Assembly (NCBI RefSeq): GCF_001579045.1
Contig: NZ_KQ970261.1
Location: 395,212 to 459,211, forward strand
Source of the DNA: Streptococcus mitis
GTDB taxonomy: Bacteria; Bacillota; Bacilli; Lactobacillales; Streptococcaceae
Direction: 5' to 3'
DNA length: 64,000 nucleotides
Shown: one piece after another, positions 49,174 to 58,873 of the stretch
How the letters are laid out: every line of letters begins with the position of its first letter
How positions within the stretch are numbered: the stretch's first letter is position 1
Notes under the pieces: model-generated
The model's input: the letters and a program-made list of their open reading frames with translations, nothing else
What the model was told of the DNA's origin: nothing
Database searches by the model: none
Position numbers and translations under genes: made by a program

Positions 49174-50702
49174 TCATCACCTCTCCCAAAATCTGCCTCT
49201 AACACCATATGATAAAAGTGCAAAAACCAAGCAACATTGGTATTCGTATCATCATTGTGTCGTCCAGCTGTTCCTTTAGAAAGTATTTTCGCTCCTGTAT
49301 TACATAAGTGACCAACTAATTGTTCATAAGCATGGCTATCCATATCCTCGTCTTTCATATAAGATAGACCAAAGGTTGTATTTGAAAAATCTGCTTGTTT
49401 AAAAACTTTCCAAAAACGTTGATCCAATTCCAACATATGTTTAGAGCTAACTCCTCCAGTTTGATGGTGCAAAATATCAAAAGCTGTATTAAATACGCCT
49501 GGAGCTTCTAACCGTCCACGACTAGCGATTGTTCCAATATTGGCAAGAGGTTTACCGACAATGATCGCATGAGGTTCAAAGGAGGCACCATAATAAAGAG
49601 AGGGAAATGTTCCCATAGAAAGACCTGACAAAATCAAATCCTTTTTATCAAATCCTAGATAATCTAGATAGTGAAGAATCGTTTCCTTTACCTTATTTTC
49701 TAGCTCCTCACTTCCCAAATAAAAGGCGCCACCTTCAAGACGTGGATCAGAAAACAAGATAAAGGGACATCCAAGATTTTTCATCATGTAGTATCCTTCA
49801 AAACCTTCCGCAGAACGATATCCTGCAAAGTACACATTCAAAGGAGGCTTAAAATCTCCAGGATGGAAGAAATAGTTAATTTCTTCACGCTTACTATCGT
49901 GTAAGATATTCCCTCCCAAGAAAAACTTTCCAAATTGCTTACGAGTCCAACGTCTGTGTAGACTTCCTAATCGAAGCACTCCCTGACCACGTGCTAAAAT
50001 TGAGATTGCTAAATAACCTTTGGATTCACCCGGAATGACGAATGCCTTTTCCAAATCAGGTTCATTTAGGATTATCTCTTCTATAATTTCTGACACCGAA
50101 CCTTGTTTTATTTTTTTTATACTAACTTGAAATTCTACCCCATCACTTTTTTCATACTCCAACCACAATTCAATAGGGAGTTCCTCTTCTAGGATTACGT
50201 TATAACTCCAAAAAGCTAACTGAGAAAATTCTTCTCCAAAATATCCCTCCAATGTTAAGTGCTCAAAGCCTTGATAAGAAATCGAACCCTTAAAAGCAGG
50301 ATTGACTTGCAACATAAACGGCTTCAACTTATCGCCATATCCGCCACCAAACAGCGAAGTCGACAAATCTTCCAGTAATGTTTGAGGGTCTGAAAAATCA
50401 ACAGCCTGAGCACAAGATTTTTTCAAAAATGATAAGATGGTCAAGTCTGTAGTTTCAAAATTTTTGTTATAAAAAAGAGTATGAGGTTCTATGTTATTCA
50501 TAAACGGAAGTAAATCTTTCAGATACTGACCGTCCTCTATTAAAACAACATGAAAACTAGTAATTCCATCCATTTCCATCATTTTTCTCAAAGCAAGAGA
50601 AGAATCAGGACAAAAATAATACCAGTCCATATTATCAGGAATTTCAAAACAATGTTTCCAGTTATCAATTCCAATTTGTAAGATTTTAAGATTCTTTGAC
50701 AT
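49170..50702 (-). CDS. asp2: Accessory Sec system protein Asp2 (GlcNAc O-acetyltransferase)
   Basis: A 510-residue bifunctional protein needed for export and for O-acetylation of GlcNAc on the adhesin. The C-terminal half is an alpha/beta hydrolase-type domain with the nucleophile serine in LILSGLSMGTFPSLYYG and a late histidine in GTAGRHNDDTN. It overlaps asp1 by 17 bp and asp3 by 4 bp. Confidence 0.93.
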   Translation of the reverse strand: MSKNLKILQIGIDNWKHCFEIPDNMDWYYFCPDSSLALRKMMEMDGITSFHVVLIEDGQYLKDLLPFMNNIEPHTLFYNKNFETTDLTILSFLKKSCAQAVDFSDPQTLLEDLSTSLFGGGYGDKLKPFMLQVNPAFKGSISYQGFEHLTLEGYFGEEFSQLAFWSYNVILEEELPIELWLEYEKSDGVEFQVSIKKIKQGSVSEIIEEIILNEPDLEKAFVIPGESKGYLAISILARGQGVLRLGSLHRRWTRKQFGKFFLGGNILHDSKREEINYFFHPGDFKPPLNVYFAGYRSAEGFEGYYMMKNLGCPFILFSDPRLEGGAFYLGSEELENKVKETILHYLDYLGFDKKDLILSGLSMGTFPSLYYGASFEPHAIIVGKPLANIGTIASRGRLEAPGVFNTAFDILHHQTGGVSSKHMLELDQRFWKVFKQADFSNTTFGLSYMKDEDMDSHAYEQLVGHLCNTGAKILSKGTAGRHNDDTNTNVAWFLHFYHMVLEADFGRGDE

Positions 50703-52266
50703 CTGTGATTTCTCCTATCCAAATTTGGAGTTTTTCTAAAAACATCTGTCCCGTATGTTCCTTGATTTTTTCTACAGAGTAAATTAAGGCTTGATTCCAC
50801 TCCTTAAGTGTATCCAAATAATAATGGATTGCCGTTTGAAGTTCTGATAAGTCAGAAATAAGATATCCGTTCTTTAAATGATCCACATAAACTGTTTTCA
50901 CTCGATTAATTTGAGGAATCCCTGCACTAATTCCAGCAATTTGAGTATAAAGATGAGGAAGTTTACTTAAGTCTACAATTAAACGTACAAATTCCAAGGT
51001 TTTAATTAAATCCAGTTCGTCATTCATATTAACGATTTGATATCTCAGTTCCTCTACTTTATTATCCTCTAAAGGGTTTTCTGAATCGCCATAACCCGCA
51101 TCTTTTTCCAACGATTGACTATCGATTCTCTCTTGTATAATCTTCTGAATTAAATCTTCAAACTGCTCTAGTAGTTCTTCATCCGTCGCAAAGGTGCCAA
51201 ATATCAATTCCACATCTTTTGTTTTCGAAACAAAATCTAATATTTGATATATCCCCTCTTCATCAATACCCTCTTTAAAATTCAATTGATAGTAAATAAA
51301 AGAGGTTTTTCTTGTCTGGCTACGCCCCAAACGTAGGCGAGTATCAAAAGGAGACAAATGTTTAAAATATTGTTCATTCTCTGGATACAATTCTTTCAAA
51401 ATATGAAGACTATCTTCCCTATCTACCAAGGTAAAATCTACCTTATTGAATACTGGCAATAAAGTGGGAAATGTATCTTGAGGATTTCGATCAATAAAGA
51501 GACTCAAAATCTTATGACTTTCTTCCGGTAAAGTTCTCATCATTAAATCATTGTGAACTTGATGGGCTGGGATAATAAATAAATGATTCTTTTTATAGAT
51601 TTTACTTAGTCGTTTTTCAAAAAATTCCTCTATTACCTCGCCTATATTATGATAAGTCAATGATTTAAATCGATAACCAAATATTGGATTAATCTCAATA
51701 CGTCCACCATCCTGCAAGTGCTCTCTAAACTGCCAAATTCCTTTAGTATTCAGATAATCTTGATAGTAAGCTACATCATCCTTAAAATAAATAACACTAG
51801 ATACTAGCCCCCTATCATCCATAATAAACTGTTCAGAACGTTGACCTTCACTATTGAAGTATTGGATATGACTAATAAAACCTTCTACACCATGTTCTAC
51901 CTGTGCATACGGTCTACCTTTCCTCTGCACCAATATAGCAAAAGGACTATAAATAAATTCACACTCACTATCCCATTCAATATCTTTAAGGCTTAAAATC
52001 TGTGAGTGTTCCACAGAAAAATCTTGCATATCATCAAATACAGAATAAGCTTCTGTCTCCAAAACACTATGACGATGTAAAAAATATCGAAGATGAGGTT
52101 GGTAGGACAAAATCAACAGTTGAGAACGAAAGCCCTGATCCTGTAATAATCTGATTTGATTAAAGGTATCATCAAATTCAAGTTTAAAAAAAGTACGATA
52201 CCAAGGAATTAAATCAAAATGCCATGGTCTATCAGTCCCATACCATGCTGGAATAAAATAATACAT
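50686..52266 (-). CDS. asp1: Accessory Sec system protein Asp1
   Basis: A 526-residue component of the Asp complex with a GT-B-like fold but no expected catalysis; recognises the serine-rich substrate. Begins MYYFIPAWYGTDRPWHFDLIPWY, a signature of the family, and shows the late segment AGISAGIPQINRV. Second gene of the operon, 9 bp after secY2. Confidence 0.92.
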   Translation of the reverse strand: MYYFIPAWYGTDRPWHFDLIPWYRTFFKLEFDDTFNQIRLLQDQGFRSQLLILSYQPHLRYFLHRHSVLETEAYSVFDDMQDFSVEHSQILSLKDIEWDSECEFIYSPFAILVQRKGRPYAQVEHGVEGFISHIQYFNSEGQRSEQFIMDDRGLVSSVIYFKDDVAYYQDYLNTKGIWQFREHLQDGGRIEINPIFGYRFKSLTYHNIGEVIEEFFEKRLSKIYKKNHLFIIPAHQVHNDLMMRTLPEESHKILSLFIDRNPQDTFPTLLPVFNKVDFTLVDREDSLHILKELYPENEQYFKHLSPFDTRLRLGRSQTRKTSFIYYQLNFKEGIDEEGIYQILDFVSKTKDVELIFGTFATDEELLEQFEDLIQKIIQERIDSQSLEKDAGYGDSENPLEDNKVEELRYQIVNMNDELDLIKTLEFVRLIVDLSKLPHLYTQIAGISAGIPQINRVKTVYVDHLKNGYLISDLSELQTAIHYYLDTLKEWNQALIYSVEKIKEHTGQMFLEKLQIWIGEITDVKES

Positions 52267-52275
52267 CGCAACCTC

Positions 52276-53493
52276 CTAGATAAGTGGTTTATAAGTTTCG
52301 TTCATTCTTAAAGCCTTTACTTCATCTTTTACATTAAAAATCATTCCATTCAGCATTAAAAACAAACCAGGAATCATGGCCACTCGCAACAGTTTTTCAT
52401 CAGACAAAACAAGGAGCATTGGCAAGCCTGCCATAACTACATTAATGATTCCTCCTACAATAGAAAAGCGGAAAACTAGACCGTTGATAAAACGACTGGT
52501 CTCCTCACCTGGATATACTCCATAGATATATTCACCTGACTTTTTCATTCGATCAGCAATCTGATCTCCACTTATATTTACAAATGCAAATGCAATACTA
52601 AAAATAAATAAAATGACTATATATAAATAAATCCATAATGGCTCACCCATCTTATATTGACCAGATAATTCCATATAGATGGGGTTTTCTGGAAATATAG
52701 CATGTAGAAGAAGCAATACATAAGTAGGTAAACTCATAAAAGTCATAACATACATATACGGCATTCCCCCAGCCGGATTTAGCATTATCTCAAAATAAGA
52801 ATATCTCTTAAATCGGCTATGCAAACCAACTTTATGTACAGGTAAACGATAGCGCGCTCGATACAAAATGGAAACAATATAGGTGAAAAGGAGGCCCATC
52901 AGAACTAATAATAGAATACTGATATAAGATATATGGATAACTTTAAACGTTTCAATCATATCCTGTGGAATAGTCAATACCATACTAGATAGCAAAATAA
53001 CCATAGGACCTCCCAAACCATTGCTGGCATTTATATCTGACAACCAAACTAAGAAGAAGGTGCCCGCAATCAGTAACAGAGTATTCATAAAGGTAATAAC
53101 AATTGGAGAAAAGGATTCCTGAATGGGGAGGTTTAGGGAAATAGCCAACGACTGGATAATCGAAATAAATAAGGTTAGGTACATTTTCCTTCTATCTTGC
53201 ACCTCTATTGAGAGAGATGAAATCCCTAAACGTTTAGAAAAGGAGAACATTTGCCATAAAAGTGTCGCAGACATCCAAGGAGAAAGACCTACCGAAAGCA
53301 AAGAAAGACTCCTAAGATTTCCACCTGTAAGAGCTGTAGAAAAAGCTAAATAGGCAGTTGAACCACCTAAAAAATCTCTACTATTCACATTAACAAAAGG
53401 AAGAGATAACCTACTTCCCAAGACATAAATAAAAATCAAAAACAGGGTCACAAGACCTTTTTTCACTATTATAGACGAAAAAATATTTTTCAT
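52276..53493 (-). CDS. secY2: Accessory translocase channel SecY2
   Basis: Membrane channel for the serine-rich adhesin. The 405-residue protein has ten hydrophobic segments in the SecY pattern, though the cytosolic loops are shorter than in SecY1. Recognisable SecY features include [18 protein letters not shown] after helix 2 and [15 protein letters not shown] in the middle. First gene of the accessory Sec operon, with an extended -10 promoter 16 bases upstream of a short leader. Confidence 0.94.
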   Translation of the reverse strand: MKNIFSSIIVKKGLVTLFLIFIYVLGSRLSLPFVNVNSRDFLGGSTAYLAFSTALTGGNLRSLSLLSVGLSPWMSATLLWQMFSFSKRLGISSLSIEVQDRRKMYLTLFISIIQSLAISLNLPIQESFSPIVITFMNTLLLIAGTFFLVWLSDINASNGLGGPMVILLSSMVLTIPQDMIETFKVIHISYISILLLVLMGLLFTYIVSILYRARYRLPVHKVGLHSRFKRYSYFEIMLNPAGGMPYMYVMTFMSLPTYVLLLLHAIFPENPIYMELSGQYKMGEPLWIYLYIVILFIFSIAFAFVNISGDQIADRMKKSGEYIYGVYPGEETSRFINGLVFRFSIVGGIINVVMAGLPMLLVLSDEKLLRVAMIPGLFLMLNGMIFNVKDEVKALRMNETYKPLI

Positions 53494-53515
53494 AACGAAT
53501 CCTTACATAAAAATT

Positions 53516-53524
53516 AATATAGCA
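53516..53524 (-). promoter_or_regulatory. Extended -10 promoter of secY2
   Basis: Minus-strand TGCTATATT (TG, one base, TATATT) about 25 bases before the secY2 ATG. It implies a very short leader carrying AAGGA. Confidence 0.5.
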
Positions 53525-53689
53525 TTTTTTATTCTTTCCACTACACAGTAGAAAAGGAATAGAAAATAACCCAGTAAATCATGTTAGAAACCTTAGTCAT
53601 TTTCCGCTTTATTTTTGAGCGCTAGCTCTTATCATTTCAAAGTTAAAACTAAAATACTATTTTATTATCAAAGTCCCTTAGACAAACAA

Positions 53690-53723
53690 TGTCAAAGTGT
53701 TTATCCAAGATAACACTTTGACA
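53690..53723. repeat. Perfect inverted repeat in the secY2 upstream gap
   Basis: TGTCAAAGTGTT (53690-53701) and AACACTTTGACA (53712-53723) pair over 12 bp, extending by ATC/GAT if one T bulges. No T run on either side. Its right end is a TTGACA that with TATACT (53742-53747, 18-base spacing) could be a plus-strand promoter. Confidence 0.6.
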
Positions 53724-53879
53724 GGAAATTTCTGTTAAAAATATACTTGGCTCGCACTTACTGAGGCAGAACTAAGTTAAATGTCAACACTATTTGTTGT
53801 CAAAATATAAATAGAAGTTAATTTTATACTAAAAAATTTTAACTCTATATACAATTCCAGTCTTTCTATTATATCAAAA

Positions 53880-53900
53880 AAAGCAGAATAAATCTGCTTT
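53880..53900 (-). terminator. Terminator below the glycosyltransferase genes
   Basis: Stem AAAGCAGA / TCTGCTTT with a 5-base loop and seven T on the minus strand, about 200 bp past the glycosyltransferase stop at 54104. The rest of 53525-54103 has no convincing gene. Confidence 0.75.
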
Positions 53901-54103
53901 CAAGTGTCTACAAGATAGGGATATCTCCATTCATGCTCTAGCTTCTTTATTCAATACCAATACTTCCACGCATGTTTTATATTTACAAAATATCACAGTT
54001 GCTTAAACGAGATGTCTTGATACTCTTAGATAATCCCTGCAGACTACATTAGTATCGTTTTATCCTAGTCAAGTGCTATCATTTAGTAGGATAAGAGGGA
54101 GCT

Positions 54104-55858
54104 TTAATCGCTTAATAAATACAAAAGTTCTGCATAGCGTTTAAAGATATCCGTGTTTTGAAGTCCCGCTTCTTTTGCTTGATTGTAACGCGATTTTAAA
54201 TTATCTACTATATTCTCTCTTTCATCTGCTACATTCCAACCTTTAATAGCATAAACAGCCATCCGTTCCATCAAACAATCTAAAACATCCTCTAATAACT
54301 TTTCAGTTATCCTACTGCTGATACTGTCTATTCCCACTCTATAATTATAGAGTGCCTTATGAATATAAGTCGAACGACAAGACTCTGCAAAAAAGCGATA
54401 ATTCGTACGAGTATCTTCAATCATTTTCCCTTTAGGGAAGGAAATGTTATCAAATAATCTACGCGCAAACAAAATTCCCCAACTTGTTGTAAAAGACTTA
54501 TCTCTACGTTCTAATAAGGGTAGTTGCTGGATGAGTTCCTCATCGCTATAGTGAGTCTCATAATAATCATCAAAGATGTGAATCAAATAAACATTGCGTT
54601 CTTGATGAAATTCTTGATAATTGGATACAACTACTTCAGCATCATTGAACAAGGCTGTTCGGTACAAATCCTCTACATAAGTCGGCTCTATCCAATCATC
54701 TGAATCAACAAATGATAGAAACTCCCCTTGCGCCCTCGCAATACCAACATTTCGAGCATCCGACACGCCACCATTTCCCTTTTCAATATAATGAAAACGA
54801 CTATCTCTCGCAACAAACTCCTGACAGATAGCACCCGATCCATCTGATGAACCATCATTAACCAACAGAACCTCTATATTTGAATAAGTTTGATTGGCAA
54901 TACTATCCAAACACATCCGTAGATAAGTCTCAGCATTATAAATTGGAACAATTAAACTAATTAATGGCTGAGGATAAGTAATATCATTTTCTAAATTGGT
55001 TACCATAGTTTCATACATCTTAATGCCTTTTGAATCTGGAAAACTGTCTTTCCAATAGGATAGTAGATGCTTTATCCTTTCCAAATAATAATAATTAGGA
55101 ATCTTTAATTCATTTATAAAATCTACCATATTCCAATGTACTTTTATGTCGCAAAGAGCAGATGTTTCCGAAGGATGATGACTCGCATTCTGACCATGTT
55201 GTACATATATATACGTTACTTCATCTATATAAACAATACTTTCCGCTCGCAAATATAATTTAAAGAAATAATCTAAATCTTCACTCTGTGACAGTTTTTC
55301 ATCTAAGAATAAATTTTGGGTTAATGATTTTTTAAATAACTTTGAAGCAATACAAGCAAAATCATGAGTTAAGTAATTTAATTTCGGAAATAGCTCTAAA
55401 AATGGACGTATTTGCTTCTTTTTAATACAAAGATCATTTTGGTTTTGATTAGAATATGCAGGAAAATAAAACAAACCATCTTCTGTATTAAAAGATTTAT
55501 GTTTTGAAACAGCTATATCAGTGTTATTTTCCTTTATGCCTTTTAAAAGGGCTTCTAGATGATTTGACTCCACCCAATCGTCTGAATCAATAAAAGTAAT
55601 GTATGCCCCCCCCGAACGTTCGAGTCCTAGGTTACGGGCAGAAGATACTCCGCCATTTTCTTTTTCAAAATAACGGAAACGACTATCATTCTCTACGTAC
55701 TCCTGACAAATCATTCCAGATGAATCTGTTGAACCATCATTTACGAGTAACACTTCAAAATTAGTATAAGTCTGATTGATAATACTATCCAAACACTGAC
55801 GCAAATACTTCTCTGTATTATAAATTGGAACAATAATACTGATTAATTCATTATTCAT
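54104..55858 (-). CDS. Two-domain GT2 glycosyltransferase
   Basis: A 584-residue protein made of two GT2 (GT-A) domains: the first at about 1-240 (ISIIVPIYNTEKYLRQCLDS, FIDSDDWVES), the second at about 300-550 (LISLIVPIYNAETYLRMCL, SFVDSDDWIEP). Each has the DxD-type metal motif SDD. Most likely extends the sugar chain on the serine-rich adhesin. The ATG at 55858 is chosen by comparison with the tandem copy; a GTG at 55876 is the alternative. Codons near residue 90 contain a run of eight G (plus-strand C at 55606-55613), which could slip. Confidence 0.87.
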   Translation of the reverse strand: MNNELISIIVPIYNTEKYLRQCLDSIINQTYTNFEVLLVNDGSTDSSGMICQEYVENDSRFRYFEKENGGVSSARNLGLERSGGAYITFIDSDDWVESNHLEALLKGIKENNTDIAVSKHKSFNTEDGLFYFPAYSNQNQNDLCIKKKQIRPFLELFPKLNYLTHDFACIASKLFKKSLTQNLFLDEKLSQSEDLDYFFKLYLRAESIVYIDEVTYIYVQHGQNASHHPSETSALCDIKVHWNMVDFINELKIPNYYYLERIKHLLSYWKDSFPDSKGIKMYETMVTNLENDITYPQPLISLIVPIYNAETYLRMCLDSIANQTYSNIEVLLVNDGSSDGSGAICQEFVARDSRFHYIEKGNGGVSDARNVGIARAQGEFLSFVDSDDWIEPTYVEDLYRTALFNDAEVVVSNYQEFHQERNVYLIHIFDDYYETHYSDEELIQQLPLLERRDKSFTTSWGILFARRLFDNISFPKGKMIEDTRTNYRFFAESCRSTYIHKALYNYRVGIDSISSRITEKLLEDVLDCLMERMAVYAIKGWNVADERENIVDNLKSRYNQAKEAGLQNTDIFKRYAELLYLLSD

Positions 55859-55875
55859 CTTTATTTCATTTCTCA

Positions 55876-57623
55876 CTATTCTAATAAACTTATAAATTCT
55901 GCATAGCGTTTAAAAATTTCCGTATTTTGAAGTCCTGCTTCTTTTGCTTGATTATAACGCATTTTTAAATTCATTAGCACATTCTCTCTTTCATCCGCTA
56001 CATTCCATCCTTTAACAGCATAAACTGCCATTCGTTCCATCAAACATTCTAAAACATCTACTAGCAACTTTTCGGTTATCCTACTGCTAATACTGTCTAC
56101 TCCCACTCTATAATTATAGAGAGCCTTATGAATATATGTCAAACGGCGAGATTCTGCAAAAAGGCGATAATTTGTACGAGTGTCTTCTATCGTTTTCCCT
56201 TTAGGGAAGGAAATAGCATCAAACAATCTATGCGCAAATAAAATTCCCCAACTTGTTGTGAAAGAGAAATCCTTACGTTCTAATGCGGGTAGTTGCTGGA
56301 TAAGCTCCTCCCCACTATAATGAGTTTCATAATAATCATCAAAGACGTGAATCCAGTAACAGTTATCCTTCACATCAAATTTCTTATAATTGGATACAAC
56401 TACTTCAGCATCATTGAACAAGGCTGCTCGGTACATATCCTCTACATAAGTCTGTTCTATCCAATCATCTGAATCAACAAATGATAAAAATTCCCCTTGT
56501 GCTCTCGCAATACCAACATTTCGAGCATCTGATAAGCCACCATTTTCCTTTTCAATATAACGAAAACGACTGTCCCTCGCAACAAATTCCTGACATATCA
56601 CACCAGAACCATCTGGTGAACCATCGTTAACCAACAGAACCTCTATATTTGAATAAGTCTGTTTAGCAATGCTGTCCAAACAGCTCCATAGATATTTCTC
56701 AACATTATAAATTGGAACGATTAGACTAATTAATGGTTGCTGATAAGTAACCATTTCTCGAACTTCTGACACAAATGATTCATATTCTCTAATTGCTTTC
56801 GATGTTGGAAAACCGGATATTCTATATGTCACTACATTTCCCATTCTTTTAAAATAATGGAAAGTTGGTAGTCCCATCCTGTCAATTTGTTGGAACATCT
56901 TTTTATAGATTTCCAATTCTTGTAATGCTTGAAGTTCATTAACATTTTGTGATGTACTAGCATCATGTGTTCTGTAAACATAAGTATAGTCTCTCACAAA
57001 AACAACTGACTCAACTCCAAGATATAAATAAAAGAAGAAATTCAAGACTTCTGCATAACTTATTTGTTCATCAAACAAAAGATTTCCAATGATTTCTCTT
57101 TTTATTAATTTAGATGAAATAGAGTAAAAACTATGATCAAGCTCTCCCAATCTTGGAAGGATTTCTAAAAAAGAATCTCTACTTCTTGTCCCAATATTAA
57201 GAAATTCATCATCCTCCCTTGAATAACTTCTCAAATAAAATACACCATCTTGAGCAAATCGTTTATAAGTAGAAATTGCTACATCTGTATCATTCTCTTT
57301 AAGAGCAGTATAAAGAACATCTAAATAGTTCGGCTCAACCCAATCATCTGAATCAATAAAAGTAATGTATCCCCCCCCGAACGTTCGAGTCCTAGGTTAC
57401 GAGCAGAAGCTACACCACCATTATCCTTTTCAAAATAACGAAAACGACTATCATTCTCTACATATTCTTGACAAATCATTCCAGATGAATCAGTCGAGCC
57501 ATCATTGACAAGTAACACTTCAAAATTAGTATAAGTTTGATTCAGAATACTATCTAAACACTGACCTAAATACTTCTCTGTATTATAAATTGGAACGATA
57601 ATACTAATCAATTCATTATTCAT
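55876..57623 (-). pseudogene. Two-domain GT2 glycosyltransferase, frameshifted at a G8 tract
   Basis: A tandem paralogue of the gene just below. The frame starting MNNELISIIVPIYNTEKYLG (57623, after GGAG) reaches the run of eight G (plus-strand C at 57371-57378) and then goes off frame, stopping at 57321. The correct frame resumes with YITFIDSDDWVEPNY and stays open to 55876 with a second GT2 domain. Nine G would restore a full ~582-residue enzyme. No other stop interrupts the second part, which suggests a switchable or recently broken gene. Confidence 0.9.
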
Positions 57624-58533
57624 CTTGTTTCTCCAGTTCTATCTGATTGATAATGCTTTCTAAATCAAGATGATCAATCTTATTTTTCAACTTTTCCCTT
57701 TCTTCTTCATATCCATAGAATTCCAACTCTGATAATCTTCTTTTCAACACATAGTCATACATTCTATATGTTTTTACAATATCAATCCCGTCTATATCTT
57801 TGGTTTCACGAATTCTTTCTTCCAAAGCATCAATATAATCCATATGTGATAAATTAAAACTTTTAGATAAACCTTTGGGATTGTATCGATACACATAAAC
57901 AGTCTGATTACTTACCGCTATCTTTTCTGCTTTTAAATAAAGTTTCCAGGTTGTAAATTGATCTTCTGCGTATTTTCCATAAGGATAACGAATACCCTCA
58001 AATAAACTGCGCTTATATAATTTCCCCCAAGCAGTGGAAAAACGCAAGAAATTTACATCTAGCATATCATCCAGTTGTTGAACGGCATCAATATTATCAA
58101 TAAAAGTGATAGGTAGTTTAGGGATATAGTGATTCGTAAAGAATTGAAAATAAGGTTTTTCGAAGTAGCAAAAGAAGCCTACTACTAAGTCTGATTCCCC
58201 AAGCAGGCTAGTTGCATACAGCTTTTCCAGAGCTTGCTCCATCAAAAAATCATCTGAATCAACAAAGGTTACATACTCTCCCTCAGCTCTGTCTAAAGCA
58301 TAATTTCGCGCATCTGACAATCCTCCATTTTCCTTCACAAAATAACGAATCCGACTGTCACGTTCCGCATACTCCCGACAAATCTCATCAGAAGCATCTG
58401 TCGAACCATCATTTATCAATAAAACTTCAATCTCTTGGTAAGTCTGATTCAAAATACTATCTAGACATTGTCGTAAATACTGTTCCACATTGTATACAGG
58501 TACAATTACACTAATTAAAGGATATTTCTTCAT
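57616..58533 (-). CDS. GT2 family glycosyltransferase
   Basis: A 305-residue single-domain GT2 enzyme: LISVIVPVYNVEQYLRQCLD at the start, ENGGLSDARNYALD, then TFVDSDDFLM as the metal motif. The second half (FSTAWGKLYKRSLFEGIRYP) is typical of capsule and adhesin glycosyltransferases. Its stop overlaps the next gene start (8 bp), so they are coupled. Likely adds a later sugar to the adhesin glycan; donor and acceptor unknown. Confidence 0.88.
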   Translation of the reverse strand: MKKYPLISVIVPVYNVEQYLRQCLDSILNQTYQEIEVLLINDGSTDASDEICREYAERDSRIRYFVKENGGLSDARNYALDRAEGEYVTFVDSDDFLMEQALEKLYATSLLGESDLVVGFFCYFEKPYFQFFTNHYIPKLPITFIDNIDAVQQLDDMLDVNFLRFSTAWGKLYKRSLFEGIRYPYGKYAEDQFTTWKLYLKAEKIAVSNQTVYVYRYNPKGLSKSFNLSHMDYIDALEERIRETKDIDGIDIVKTYRMYDYVLKRRLSELEFYGYEEEREKLKNKIDHLDLESIINQIELEKQDE

Positions 58534-58552
58534 GTTATCTTCCTAATATTTA

Positions 58553-58762
58553 TCAACTAAATAAGCTTCTTATTTTTTCAACCATCTTTTCAGGTTCGTC
58601 CTTTTTGCAAATATAGCTTGCTTTTCCTGCAGTATGATCTGTACTATCAAATGTCACTATTGGTTTCCCAAGATTGTTGACTTTTTCTATAATATGATCA
58701 ACTTCTGCTTCATAATTAATATCCAAATAAAAATCAATTTCTTCTACTACTTTTCTTAAATT
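58553..58762 (-). pseudogene. C-terminal remnant of a GT8/GtfB-like glycosyltransferase
   Basis: An open stretch of 69 codons without a start encodes KVVEEIDFYLDINYEAEVD, GKPIVTFDSTDH and PEKMVEKIRSLFS, matching the tail of the gene at 61674-62846 (DIYLDINYEEKNQ, GKPILTFDTV). Just upstream, around 58790-58850, a second piece reads SDIIFVTAKSDV, similar to RDIFIMTDSQS there. About 80 residues between are lost. A decayed duplicate. Confidence 0.8.
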
Positions 58763-58873
58763 TAAAAAACAAAACTAATGTTCTGATACTCAGCATTCTG
58801 TCTTACTCACTTTTACATCTGATTTAGCAGTAACAAAAATGATATCTGAAATGAAAATAATTAGAAAAATAGA

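Noticed and set aside
57321-57623. A stand-alone 100-residue glycosyltransferase fragment
   Set aside because: Its last residues come from the wrong frame after the G8 tract; it is the start of the longer two-domain gene.
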